Notes: generated by a model from the sequence alone, not told the origin. A stretch of DNA of 15,848 bases from an uncultured Cellvibrio sp. (GCA_946886255.1 CAMPIG010000060.1:1-15848); one strand, 5' to 3'; numbered from the stretch's first letter, positions 7,647-15,138 are shown. Made by a program: numbers and translations.

Positions 7647-8602
7647 TGACATTTTATCTTTCCCCCAATACCCTGCTGCCCTGGAGTTCGTCGGCTGAGG
7701 ACGACGAGCGCTTTAAGCGTATCCTCAAAATTGCATTGATTGCGTTGGTGGTGCTGAGTATTCCGATCACGCTTATTGATGTACCGGAACAAACTCGTGA
7801 AGAAAAGGCCAAGCTTCCGCCGCAACTGGCGCGGGTGATCCTGGAGAAACAGGAATTGCCACCGCCCAAACCGGTGGAGCCACCCAAGGTCGAAGAGAAA
7901 AAACCTGAAGAGCCCAAACCGGAAGAACCGAAACCTGAGCCGGAGAAAAAACCGGAACCGGTAAAAGAAAAGCCGCCGGAAAAACCCAACGTCGCCAAGG
8001 CGCGCGAAAAAGCGGCGGCCAGTGGTTTGTTGCAATTCAAGGACGACCTGATGGAGATGCGCGAGTCGCTCGATGTGTCTGCTATCGACAGCGCCAATGT
8101 TGCACGTGGTGAAGCAACCGCAGCCACTGTGGATCGTTCCATGGTGACCAGCGGCGTGACGACCGCCAGTGGCGGTATCAACACAGCCGCCCTGAGCCGC
8201 GATACCGGCGGTGTGGCGCTGTCCGGTCGTGAAACTACGAAAGTGGAAAGTGATCTGGCTAAATCCACCGGTACAACGGCAGCAGATAGCGGCGGTCAGG
8301 CGCAAGAAAGTGCGGCGCGCAGCGAAGAAGAAATCCGTAAGGTCATGGAGCAGCACAAGGGTGCGATCTTCTCGATCTACAACCGCGCGTTACGTCAGAA
8401 TCCGGCATTGCAGGGCAAGGTGGTGGTGAAGATTATCATCGAGTCATCGGGCAAGATTTCCGATGCGAGTATTGTGTCCAGCGAATTGCAAGATCCGGAA
8501 CTGGAGGCAAAGCTTTTACAGCGTATTCGCCTGATCAGTTTCCCGGCCTCCAATGTTGCGCGAACGACCTTGAACTATTCGTTTGATTTCTTACCGCAGT
8601 AA
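7646..8602 (+). CDS. TonB-like energy transducer with AgmX/PglI-type C-terminal domain
   Basis: This 318-residue protein has the TonB plan. There is a short cytoplasmic N-terminus and one transmembrane helix (about 26-44, RILKIALIALVVLSIPITLI). A rigid Pro/Lys/Glu-rich arm follows (about 73-115, with repeated KPEEP/KPEPE units), then a low-complexity Ser/Thr/Gly/Ala segment (about 145-225) and a folded C-terminal domain (about 227-318). That domain begins EEIRKVMEQHKGAIFSIYNRALRQ and continues GKVVVKIIIESSGKISDASI, which matches the AgmX/PglI C-terminal family (TonB-like fold) better than classical TonB; no YP motif of the TonB box-binding type is visible. It would connect the ExbB/ExbD motor to partners in the periplasm or outer membrane, plausibly the TPR lipoproteins. 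There are two G-rich ribosome-binding candidates (7631-7636, 7638-7642). It is the last gene before a strong terminator. Confidence 0.9.
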   Translation: MTFYLSPNTLLPWSSSAEDDERFKRILKIALIALVVLSIPITLIDVPEQTREEKAKLPPQLARVILEKQELPPPKPVEPPKVEEKKPEEPKPEEPKPEPEKKPEPVKEKPPEKPNVAKAREKAAASGLLQFKDDLMEMRESLDVSAIDSANVARGEATAATVDRSMVTSGVTTASGGINTAALSRDTGGVALSGRETTKVESDLAKSTGTTAADSGGQAQESAARSEEEIRKVMEQHKGAIFSIYNRALRQNPALQGKVVVKIIIESSGKISDASIVSSELQDPELEAKLLQRIRLISFPASNVARTTLNYSFDFLPQ

Positions 8603-8614
8603 ATTCTCTGTAAT

Positions 8615-8642
8615 AAAAAACCCGGCAATTGCCGGGTTTTTT
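8615..8642. terminator. Bidirectional rho-independent terminator
   Basis: The 16-nt palindrome CCCGGCAATTGCCGGG (8621-8636) is flanked by six A (8615-8620) and six T (8637-8642), so it makes a stem-loop with a T-run on either strand. It lies between convergent genes (TonB-like on +, OmpA-like on -), 12 bp past the first stop and 18 bp past the second, and should end both transcripts. Confidence 0.93.
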
Positions 8643-8660
8643 ATTTGCTTATCACTCACA

Positions 8661-9713
8661 TCAATCGCGGGTTTCGTTCACCGTTATACGGGTTGAAACT
8701 GCACCTACAACGCGACGGTTTTGCTCGCGACCTTCGACGGTGTTGTTGTCGGCAACCGGACGTTCTTCACCAAAACCCACGGCTGTTACACGATCCGCCT
8801 CAATGTTCATGCGTTGGATCAAGACATCGCGAACGGAGTTGGCGCGACGTTGTGACAGGGTTTTGTTGTAGGCATCAGAACCGCTGCTGTCGGTGTGACC
8901 TTCAACGGTGACTTCGGTATTTTCATACTGGTTCATGAAAGTAGCGAGGTCGCGGATATCAGACATGTACTCTTCTTTCACCACGGCGCTGTTGGTATCG
9001 AATTTCACCGCAAGGTTGATCGATACGGTTTCGGTCAACTTCAACACACAGCCTTCGCTGTCCACTTTGTATTGACGCGCCGTGCCGGGGCATTTGTCTT
9101 TGGAATCCAGTACGCCGTCGCCATCGCTGTCCGCTTCTTCGATCACTGTGGGTGCTGCAACAGGTTCCGGTGCCGGTGTTGCACGGCGGGGCTCGCCTGC
9201 ACCAAACAGGAAGCTGATACCGGTGCTGAATACGACATCGGTGTATTCCTCATCAAGGCTGTTAAACAAACGCACGTCGGTGCGCCATTCCCAGTTGCGC
9301 GCGAAACGATTCTTCAAACCGAGGCCGGCGTTGAGCAGGGTTTCATGGCTGGGGTCGCCGCCTTCCGGGCTCAGGCGTTGATCGCCTGCACCGAATGCCG
9401 CGTAGGGACGCCAGTTTTGATCGTCACCAAAGTGATAGAGTGCATCGAGGCGGTATTGGGTGCCGCGCACGTCAACGCCGGTCACTTGCGCATCTGCATC
9501 ATATTCATTGGCAACAACTTCCAATGTCCAGCGGTCACTAATGGGTAAACCCAGGCCGAGGTGGTAGTTGTTGGTATCATCAAGGTCGTTACCGAACAGG
9601 ATGCGGCCAATGCCGAGATTGATTTCCGCGCTGTGATCTTGTGCGCTGACACCAGTGCTGGCAGCGGCAATCAATGCAGATAACGTCAGGATTTTTGCCG
9701 ATGGATTTGCCAT
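8661..9713 (-). CDS. OmpA/OprF-family outer-membrane protein (copy 1)
   Basis: This 350-residue protein links the outer membrane to peptidoglycan. There is a Sec signal peptide (cut after VSA, residue 24) and an N-terminal beta-barrel of about eight strands (25-171, ending ISFLF). A Pro/Ala linker (174-190) leads to a thrombospondin type-3 calcium-binding-like segment (DSDGDGVLDSKDKCPGT, 195-211) with a Cys pair at 208 and 222. The OmpA-like peptidoglycan-binding domain follows (about 228-345), with EGHTDSSGSD and NKTLSQRRA containing the expected Asp 275 and Arg 290. The layout is that of Pseudomonas OprF and its relatives. AAGGAGT (9719-9725 on the opposite strand) sits 5 nt before the ATG; a possible -10 (TAAAAT, 9741-9746 on this strand) has no good -35. 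It is the downstream copy of a tandem pair, with 232 bp between the two, so it probably has its own promoter. Confidence 0.95.
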   Translation of the reverse strand: MANPSAKILTLSALIAAASTGVSAQDHSAEINLGIGRILFGNDLDDTNNYHLGLGLPISDRWTLEVVANEYDADAQVTGVDVRGTQYRLDALYHFGDDQNWRPYAAFGAGDQRLSPEGGDPSHETLLNAGLGLKNRFARNWEWRTDVRLFNSLDEEYTDVVFSTGISFLFGAGEPRRATPAPEPVAAPTVIEEADSDGDGVLDSKDKCPGTARQYKVDSEGCVLKLTETVSINLAVKFDTNSAVVKEEYMSDIRDLATFMNQYENTEVTVEGHTDSSGSDAYNKTLSQRRANSVRDVLIQRMNIEADRVTAVGFGEERPVADNNTVEGREQNRRVVGAVSTRITVNETRD

Positions 9714-9945
9714 TAGTAACTCCTTAGCAATAGCAGGTGAATTTTAACAATGAAATTTGGGGGTTAGTTCGATGCAGGTTAAGTGTGTAAATGTGCGGAC
9801 CATTAAGACATTTTGATAAAACAACGTCTGTTTGTGCTCACACATAAACCCACGCAACCAATGCAGCTGTTGAGAGATGTTTTTGGATCTTCGAACGACG
9901 ACGATGCGACGTCCTTGTCGCCTTCACTTAATCCTGTAATGGAAA

Positions 9946-10983
9946 TTAACGTGTTTCAGTGGTGGTAATTTTGGTTGCAACCGCGCCGACGACGCGACGA
10001 TTCTGTTCACGGCCCGCCACAGATTCATTGTCCGCAATCGGGCGCTCTTCACCATAACCAACCGCCGTTACGCGATCTGCTTCAATACCCGTGCGTTGCA
10101 CTAACACATCCCGCACGGCGTCAGCACGGCGTTGCGATAAGGTCTTGTTGTAAGCATCGGAGCCGCTACTGTCGGTATGACCTTCAACGGTGACGACGGT
10201 ATTGGCGTATTGGTTCATGAACGTGGCCAGGTTGTTGATATCGGCCATGTATTCTTCTTTGACGACTGCGCTGTTGGTATCAAATTTCACCGCCAGGTTG
10301 ACCGACACAGTTTCCGTTAGCTTCATCGGGCAACCATCGGCATCAACTTTATATTGCCGAGCGGTGCCGGGGCATTTGTCCTGTGAATCCAGTACGCCAT
10401 CCCCGTCGCTGTCAGCTTCTTGCGTGGTAGCGACCACGGGTGGAGGTGTTGGAGCTTTTTTAACGGGCTTGGCGCCAAACAGGTAACTGATGCCGAGATT
10501 CAATGCCACATCGGTATATTCTTCATCAAGGCTGTTAAAGGCACGCACGTCGGTACGGAATTCCCAGTTATTGCCCAGGCGACGTTTGGCGCCGGCACCC
10601 AGATTAAGCAGGGTATCCCGCACACCTTCGGCACCGTCTGCTTCGCGTTCCTGGTCACCCACACCGAAGGCCAGGTAAGGCCGCCATGCATTGACCGTGT
10701 CCAGGTGGTACAGCAGATCCAGACGATATTGGCGGCCATCAATTTCAATCGCACCGGTTTCAGTATCGGTGCTGTAGCCGCTGGCGATGGCATCAAGGGT
10801 CCAGCGCTCATCGAGCACGTAGCCCAGACCGAGGTTCACATGATTAGCATTTTCGAGCGGCTCTTCAAAGAAGGTGCGACCGGCGCCGAGATGCAGTTCG
10901 AGCTTGTGATCCTGGGCATGAGCGGTGAAGGGGAGGGCAGCAGCTGCAATAAGGGCAGACAGCAGAAGTTGTTTGTTCGCCAT
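9946..10983 (-). CDS. OmpA/OprF-family outer-membrane protein (copy 2)
   Basis: This paralogue of the adjacent OmpA-like gene has 345 residues. The frame is open further upstream, but the ATG at 10983 is chosen because AAGGAG lies 7 nt before it and the protein then starts with a normal signal peptide (MANKQLLLSALIAAAALPFTAHA, cut after residue 23). The beta-barrel spans about 24-169, with a short Pro/Lys linker (172-185). The TSP3-type segment DSDGDGVLDSQDKCPGT is at 191-207 with Cys 204 and 218, and the OmpA-like domain (about 224-340) has EGHTDSSGSD (Asp 271) and LSQRRA (Arg 286). The C-terminal half is nearly identical to copy 1, while the barrel and linker have diverged, as expected for surface-exposed loops after an old duplication. 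No T-run terminator is seen after the stop; only a short GCGAC/GTCGC hairpin (9906-9921). Confidence 0.95.
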   Translation of the reverse strand: MANKQLLLSALIAAAALPFTAHAQDHKLELHLGAGRTFFEEPLENANHVNLGLGYVLDERWTLDAIASGYSTDTETGAIEIDGRQYRLDLLYHLDTVNAWRPYLAFGVGDQEREADGAEGVRDTLLNLGAGAKRRLGNNWEFRTDVRAFNSLDEEYTDVALNLGISYLFGAKPVKKAPTPPPVVATTQEADSDGDGVLDSQDKCPGTARQYKVDADGCPMKLTETVSVNLAVKFDTNSAVVKEEYMADINNLATFMNQYANTVVTVEGHTDSSGSDAYNKTLSQRRADAVRDVLVQRTGIEADRVTAVGYGEERPIADNESVAGREQNRRVVGAVATKITTTETR

Positions 10984-11157
10984 TTCGTTCTCCTTTGAAA
11001 ATAGCTGGGTCATTAACGCGCGATTGACCGGAAAATTGTGCACCGGCTGTCTGCAAATATGTGCAAAAAGCGTTGAGCGTATAGGTCATCACGCACAACC
11101 AACGCATAAATTGATATCCCTGTCATTGTTGTATTGAATTGCGCGCACGATAACAAA

Positions 11158-11889
11158 TTAGTTCAGACGTTGGAATAACAAATCCCACACGCCGTGACCT
11201 AAACGTTCACCACGTTTTTCAAATTTTGTGATCGGACGATAAACCGGTCGTGGGGAGTAGTCACTGGCTTCAGACAGATTGCCGAATCCCTCCGCCTGGC
11301 TCATGACCTCTAACATATGTTCGGCATAATTCTGCCAATCCGTTGCGAGGTGAAATACACCCCCGAGTTTCAATTTTTGTCGGATTTTTTGCACAAAAGC
11401 CGGCTGCACAATGCGCCGCTTATGGTGCTTTTTTTTGTGCCAGGGATCGGGAAAGTAAAGCTGTAGACGGTCGAGGCTGGCATCGGGAATACAATCTTCG
11501 AGGACATCCATCGCATCTGCCATAAATACCCGCAAGTTGCGTAAGCCTTCCTTGCCGGCCTGATTAATCAATCGACCCACACCGGGAGGATGTACTTCGA
11601 TACCAATGAAATTTTTGTCCGGCTCGTTGCGCGCCATCTCCAGTAGAGAATCGCCCATGCCAAACCCGATCTCCAGAACAGTCGGCACTTCGCGTTGAAA
11701 AGTATCTGCAAGGTTTAGTGGGCCATCATGCAAACTCAAACCATAGTCGGGCCACCATTGATCAAAGGCAGCTTTCTGGCCGAGCGTAATGCGTCCGGCG
11801 CGAATAACAAAGCTGCGGATGGATTTGGGTTTGAATTCGGGTTTGATCTCGAAGGTAGGTTGATCGTCGAGCTTGGTATCGATAGGCAT
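11158..11889 (-). CDS. trmB: tRNA (guanine-N7-)-methyltransferase TrmB
   Basis: This enzyme uses S-adenosylmethionine to make m7G at position 46 in the variable loop of tRNAs, in the cytoplasm. The 243 residues match the family length. Visible motifs are the SAM-binding LEIGFGMGD (72-80), [11 protein letters not shown] (97-107) and the catalytic/tRNA-contacting [16 protein letters not shown] (144-159). The C-terminal signature [20 protein letters not shown] (218-237) is diagnostic of TrmB. The 40-residue N-terminal extension is of the usual bacterial kind. There is no recognisable Shine-Dalgarno before the ATG at 11889, and the gene starts 39 bp after the DUF423 stop, so it is probably cotranscribed with and perhaps translated after that gene. 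No clear terminator follows in the 174 bp before the OmpA-like gene. Confidence 0.96.
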   Translation of the reverse strand: MPIDTKLDDQPTFEIKPEFKPKSIRSFVIRAGRITLGQKAAFDQWWPDYGLSLHDGPLNLADTFQREVPTVLEIGFGMGDSLLEMARNEPDKNFIGIEVHPPGVGRLINQAGKEGLRNLRVFMADAMDVLEDCIPDASLDRLQLYFPDPWHKKKHHKRRIVQPAFVQKIRQKLKLGGVFHLATDWQNYAEHMLEVMSQAEGFGNLSEASDYSPRPVYRPITKFEKRGERLGHGVWDLLFQRLN

Positions 11890-11928
11890 GGGAACGTTTT
11901 TCAGGGAAAAGGAAAGAAAATCGGTTTA

Positions 11929-12306
11929 TCAGAATTTTAGCTTCATAGCGGCTATCAGTAATGACAGCCAGCCCAATAAAAAGCATACACCGCCCAAGGG
12001 AGTAATCGGGCCAAGTAGGCGTGGGCCACCAAGGGCCAGTCCATAGAGACTGCCGCTGAACAACAGGGTGCCGATGATAAACAGAATGCCGCCGGTTTGC
12101 AGCCAGATATTATGGCCGACGAATTTCAGAAGAGCTGCGATGCCCAGCAATGCCACTGCGTGATACATCTGGTATTGCACGCCGGTTTGAAAGACAGCGA
12201 GCATCTCCGGCGCTAACCGGGCTTTCAAGCCGTGGGCGGCAAAGGCGCCAAGGCCGACGGCGAGGAATCCGCTGAGCGCGGCGCAAAGTAATAGCCATTG
12301 TCCCAT
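11929..12306 (-). CDS. DUF423 family small membrane protein
   Basis: This is a 125-residue integral inner-membrane protein with four hydrophobic helices (about 3-24, 44-64, 69-92 and 97-121). The N-terminal LSGFLAVGLGAFAAHGLKARL and the central FQTGVQYQMYHAVALLGIA are the hallmarks of DUF423 (E. coli YgdD and relatives), and the length is typical. The biochemical function is unknown; no catalytic residues can be argued for. It begins about 100 bp after rpoH, beyond a terminator, and precedes trmB by 39 bp, so the two form a likely small operon. The ribosome-binding site is weak (GAGAAG just upstream of the ATG). Confidence 0.93.
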   Translation of the reverse strand: MGQWLLLCAALSGFLAVGLGAFAAHGLKARLAPEMLAVFQTGVQYQMYHAVALLGIAALLKFVGHNIWLQTGGILFIIGTLLFSGSLYGLALGGPRLLGPITPLGGVCFLLGWLSLLIAAMKLKF

Positions 12307-12354
12307 GGGCGCTTCTCGGTGTGCTTTTGGTTATTGACGGATTGGTGGCACAAT

Positions 12355-12382
12355 AAAAAAGCCGCGCACGGGCGCGGCTTTT
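12355..12382 (-). terminator. Rho-independent terminator of rpoH
   Basis: GCCGCGC (12361-12367) and GCGCGGC (12372-12378) pair around a 4-nt loop. On the - strand this is followed by six T (complement of A at 12355-12360), and on the other side A/T pairs extend the stem. It lies 24 bp past the rpoH stop and before DUF423, so it separates these two units. Confidence 0.92.
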
Positions 12383-12405
12383 GATCATTTATTACATGGG
12401 TTGGC

Positions 12406-13260
12406 TCAGGCTTCCAGCATCATATTCTTAACTTTGTTCATCGCATTTTTTTCCAGCTGACGGATGCGTTCGGCGGATACACCGTATTCAGCGGCCAGAT
12501 CATGCAAGGTTGCCTTGTCATCATTTAACCAGCGACGTTGCAAAATGGTACGGCTGCGGTCATCCAGTTTTTCCATCGCCAGCTCCAGGCTGTTCACACT
12601 GGTTTCTTCCCAGTCGGCTGCTTCCAGTTGCGTGGCCGGATTATAGCGATTGTCTTCCAGGTAATGGGCCGGTGCGACGTAGCTGTCGTCATCGTCGTCA
12701 TCGCTCGCATCGAAGGCAGCATCGTAAGATGCCAGGCGACCTTCCATCTCGCGCACGTGTTTGATGTCTACGCCCAGATCTTCTGCCACCGCAGCGGCTT
12801 CATCATTGCTCAGCCATGCCAGGCGCTTCTTGGCGCCGCGCAGGTTAAAGAACAGTTTACGCTGGGCCTTGGTGGTCGCAATCTTGACGATGCGCCAGTT
12901 GCGCAGGATAAATTCGTGGATTTCGGCCTTGATCCAATGCACGGCGAAAGACACCAGACGCACGCCTTTTTCCGGGTTGAAGCGTTTAACCGCTTTCATC
13001 AAACCGACGTTACCTTCCTGAACCAGGTCGCCCAAGGGCAAACCATAGCCATTGTAAGAACGGGCAATATGTACCACGAAACGCAAGTGCGCCATGACCA
13101 GCTTGCGCGCCGCGTCGAGATTACCGTTGTAATACAAATCTTCCGCCAGTTCCTGTTCCTGCTCCACCGTAAGGATTGGGAAGGCACTGACTCCTTGAAC
13201 ATAGGCATTGAGGTTTGCACCTGGGGCAAGCACGCCAATAGGTTGCAGACTTGTGCTCAT
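12406..13260 (-). CDS. rpoH: Heat-shock sigma factor RpoH (sigma-32)
   Basis: This is the RNA polymerase sigma factor for heat-shock genes. At 284 residues it is the same length as the E. coli protein. Region 2 is clear: [20 protein letters not shown] (region 2.1), [19 protein letters not shown] (core-binding, 77-94) and [19 protein letters not shown] (-10 recognition). The RpoH-specific box QRKLFFNLR is at 133-141, and region 4.2 carries the helix-turn-helix [18 protein letters not shown]. An acidic run of six Asp (187-192) lies in the linker between regions 3 and 4; E. coli has a similar Ser/Asp stretch. GGAGGT is 7 nt before the ATG. The gene lies 193 bp downstream of ftsX, the standard ftsYEX-rpoH order of gammaproteobacteria, with promoters in the gap and a terminator after the stop. 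Confidence 0.98.
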   Translation of the reverse strand: MSTSLQPIGVLAPGANLNAYVQGVSAFPILTVEQEQELAEDLYYNGNLDAARKLVMAHLRFVVHIARSYNGYGLPLGDLVQEGNVGLMKAVKRFNPEKGVRLVSFAVHWIKAEIHEFILRNWRIVKIATTKAQRKLFFNLRGAKKRLAWLSNDEAAAVAEDLGVDIKHVREMEGRLASYDAAFDASDDDDDDSYVAPAHYLEDNRYNPATQLEAADWEETSVNSLELAMEKLDDRSRTILQRRWLNDDKATLHDLAAEYGVSAERIRQLEKNAMNKVKNMMLEA

Positions 13261-13308
13261 GTAAGTTACCTCCAGTAAAAATGTAGGCCGAGTGTAGCAC
13301 TAGTGAGA

Positions 13309-13335
13309 TTAGAGTGCTATGCGCTAACAAGTTCC
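13309..13335 (-). promoter_or_regulatory. Sigma-E-type promoter of rpoH
   Basis: On the - strand, GGAACTT (13329-13335) is an exact match to the sigma-E -35 consensus. A 15-nt spacer follows, then TCTAA (13309-13313), which fits the TCnnA type -10. The predicted start is near 13302, leaving a leader of about 42 nt. Sigma-E control of rpoH is known in E. coli (the P3 promoter); here it is inferred from the sequence. Confidence 0.65.
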
Positions 13336-13381
13336 ATAATGGTCGCGTAAAACCGTTTCAAATCAGTATGTTGGGTGCAGA

Positions 13382-13409
13382 ATTGTATAAATATTGATTC
13401 ATTTGGCAA
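13382..13409 (-). promoter_or_regulatory. Sigma-70-type promoter of rpoH
   Basis: On the - strand, TTGCCA (13404-13409, 5 of 6 matches) is followed by a 16-nt spacer and TACAAT (13382-13387, 5 of 6 matches). Transcription would start near 13375, about 115 nt before the rpoH ATG and upstream of the sigma-E-type site. Confidence 0.55.
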
Positions 13410-13453
13410 GCATTTGATCAATTGCAAATTTCTATGGCTATGGATGGGTCGGT

Positions 13454-14473
13454 TCAATGAGGCTCAATCTGCGACAGATGTCGCCCTACGGCAATCCAAG
13501 CTCCCAATAAGCCGGTAATTCCGGTCAATAGCACTAACTGCAAGCTATGGATAAAGCCTAAGCCTTGCAAGCGAAAGCTACTTTGATATAGATCAGCCAG
13601 CTGCGCGACAGGGCCACCCAGCCAACTTAAACCGATACCTAACAAGAGCAAGGCAAGCAACCCACCGCCCAACCCATACCAGAGGCCGGTATAGAGAAAC
13701 GGGCGGCGTACGTAAGCGTTGGTCCCACCCACCAGTTTAACCACTAGGATTTCGTCGCGGCGATTTTCAATGGCAAGGCGAATGGTATTGCCGATCACCA
13801 GGATCACGCCCAGCGCCAACAAACCTGCCAGGGCCATTACCACGTGTTGGGCGACCGCCATGAACTGATGCAGGCGTTTGACCCATTGCATATCAATACG
13901 CACGTCTTCTACCAGCGGATCTTTACGCAGTGATTGTTCCAGGGCTTCCAGTCCCGCCGGTGTGCTGCCGGCCAGCCCCGGTTGTACCAGCAGAACACCG
14001 GGTAGCGGGTTTTCTTCCAGGCTATCAACTACCTGGCCCAAGCCCGAGGCAACCTTGAATTCTTTCAGCGCTGCAGCGGGAGAAACATAAGTTATCTGGG
14101 CAATATCCGGACGATTCACCCAGCGGCGACGCAGGTCTTCAGCCTGATTGTCTGATACTTGTTTATTGAGAAAAACAGAGATTTGGCTGGAATCCTGCCA
14201 GCTGTAGCCAATGTTCTCGATGTTAGTCAGCGCAATATAGAGAATCGCCGGTAAGGCCACGGCGATGGCAACCACGAACCAGGTCATAAGGCTTTGCAAG
14301 GGCGTGCGCAGCAGGCGTAGCAAGCTGTCGATGGCGGTGGTGCTGTGATGGGCCATCCAGGCGTCAAAGCGATCGCCCACGCGGGATTTGCTTTGTACCG
14401 CACCTTGCGGGCGAGCCGGTTGGGGTGGTGTGCGTTCATTGCCAGCAGAGCGATTCGGACGTACAGGTTTCAC
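13454..14473 (-). CDS. ftsX: Cell division ABC-transporter-like permease FtsX
   Basis: This is the inner-membrane partner of FtsE. The complex activates peptidoglycan hydrolysis (through EnvC in E. coli) and helps divisome assembly. The 339-residue protein has a Pro/Arg-rich cytoplasmic N-terminus (1-62) and TM1 (about 64-84). A periplasmic domain follows (about 88-205, including SGLGQVVDSLEENPLPGVLLV), then three further helices (about 208-231, 262-285 and 311-332). The loop after TM2 has IENRRDEILVVKLVGGTNAYVRRPFL, the conserved FtsX coupling segment. Translation starts at a GTG: GGAG (14481-14484) is 7 nt upstream, and the GTG overlaps the ftsE TGA as GTGA. No terminator is seen after the stop, so read-through into rpoH is possible. 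Confidence 0.96.
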   Translation of the reverse strand: MKPVRPNRSAGNERTPPQPARPQGAVQSKSRVGDRFDAWMAHHSTTAIDSLLRLLRTPLQSLMTWFVVAIAVALPAILYIALTNIENIGYSWQDSSQISVFLNKQVSDNQAEDLRRRWVNRPDIAQITYVSPAAALKEFKVASGLGQVVDSLEENPLPGVLLVQPGLAGSTPAGLEALEQSLRKDPLVEDVRIDMQWVKRLHQFMAVAQHVVMALAGLLALGVILVIGNTIRLAIENRRDEILVVKLVGGTNAYVRRPFLYTGLWYGLGGGLLALLLLGIGLSWLGGPVAQLADLYQSSFRLQGLGFIHSLQLVLLTGITGLLGAWIAVGRHLSQIEPH

Positions 14474-15138
14474 CAGAGCACTCCATCGTGGGCGACCTGG
14501 CCATGGCTTAACCCCAGCACCCGTTTATTCATGCGTTTAAGCAGCTCCAGGTCATGGCTGGCGATCATAATAGTGACGCCAACTTCGTTAAATTGGCGAA
14601 ATAAATTCATAATCTCCGCCGAAAGTTCGGGGTCAAGATTCCCAGTAGGTTCGTCAGCTAATAGCACGGAGGGTTTGTTAACCACAGCGCGGGCAATACC
14701 CACGCGTTGCTGTTCGCCGCCGGATAACACGATGGGATTTTGTTGTTCTTTATCCAGCAAACCTACTTTGTCTAACGCGGCGCGCACCCGTCGGCCAGTC
14801 TCCGCAGGCGTATTGCCGGCGATTTGCAGCGGCAGCGCCACATTGTCAAAGACGCTGCGATCAAACAACAATTGGTGATTCTGGAAGACCACGCCGACAT
14901 TGCGGCGGTAGTAAGGGATTTGCCCGGATGACAAACGGTTGAGGTTGCGGCCGTCAACAAAGACCTGCCCCTGGGTGGGGCGCTCCATCAACATAATGAG
15001 CTTCATCAGCGTGCTTTTGCCGGCGCCGGAGTGGCCGGTAAGAAACACCATCTCACCACGCTCGACCTCGAAGTCAACGCGGGTAAGCGCCTCGTGGCCG
15101 GACGCATAACGTTTGCTCACCGTGTCAAAACGAATCAC
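14470..15138 (-). CDS. ftsE: Cell division ATP-binding protein FtsE
   Basis: This is the ABC-type ATPase that drives FtsX at the division site. The 222 residues match the family. Visible motifs are Walker A GHSGAGKST (35-43, Lys 41), the Q-loop VGVVFQNHQLL (Gln 86), the signature LSGGEQQR (138-145), Walker B VLLADEPTGNLD (158-169, catalytic Glu 163) and the H-loop SHD (His 195). The phrase MLMERPTQGQVFVDG after Walker A is characteristic of FtsE. The start is GTG at 15138, overlapping the ftsY TGA as GTGA, with AGGA about 8 nt upstream. The stop overlaps the ftsX GTG in the same way, so ftsY, ftsE and ftsX are translationally coupled. Confidence 0.97.
   Translation of the reverse strand: MIRFDTVSKRYASGHEALTRVDFEVERGEMVFLTGHSGAGKSTLMKLIMLMERPTQGQVFVDGRNLNRLSSGQIPYYRRNVGVVFQNHQLLFDRSVFDNVALPLQIAGNTPAETGRRVRAALDKVGLLDKEQQNPIVLSGGEQQRVGIARAVVNKPSVLLADEPTGNLDPELSAEIMNLFRQFNEVGVTIMIASHDLELLKRMNKRVLGLSHGQVAHDGVLW

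Noticed and set aside
7577..8356. Antisense open frame of 259 codons opposite the TonB-like gene
   Set aside because: Its Phe/Arg-rich product is the shadow of the Glu/Lys/Pro-rich coding strand, and it overlaps a well-supported gene.
8895..9548. Open frame of 217 codons opposite the first OmpA-like gene
   Set aside because: It is explained as a mirror of the conserved OmpA coding sequence; a similar frame occurs opposite the second copy for the same reason.
9828..9850. CRP-like site (TGTGAGCACA on the - strand) upstream of the first OmpA-like gene
   Set aside because: Only one half-site is good; the second half and the spacing do not fit TGTGA-N6-TCACA.
9906..9921. GCGAC/GTCGC hairpin after the second OmpA-like gene as a terminator
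   Set aside because: The stem is only 5 bp with no T-run on the relevant strand.
10984..11043. Longer start for the second OmpA-like protein
   Set aside because: It would bury the signal peptide behind 20 residues; AAGGAG precedes the ATG at 10983.
12682..12702. Run of Asp codons in rpoH as a possible repeat expansion
   Set aside because: E. coli RpoH has a comparable Ser/Asp-rich stretch at the same place, so it is a normal flexible linker.
12538..13278. Open frame of 246 codons opposite rpoH
   Set aside because: rpoH is unmistakable on the other strand; the frame shows no domain or start signal.
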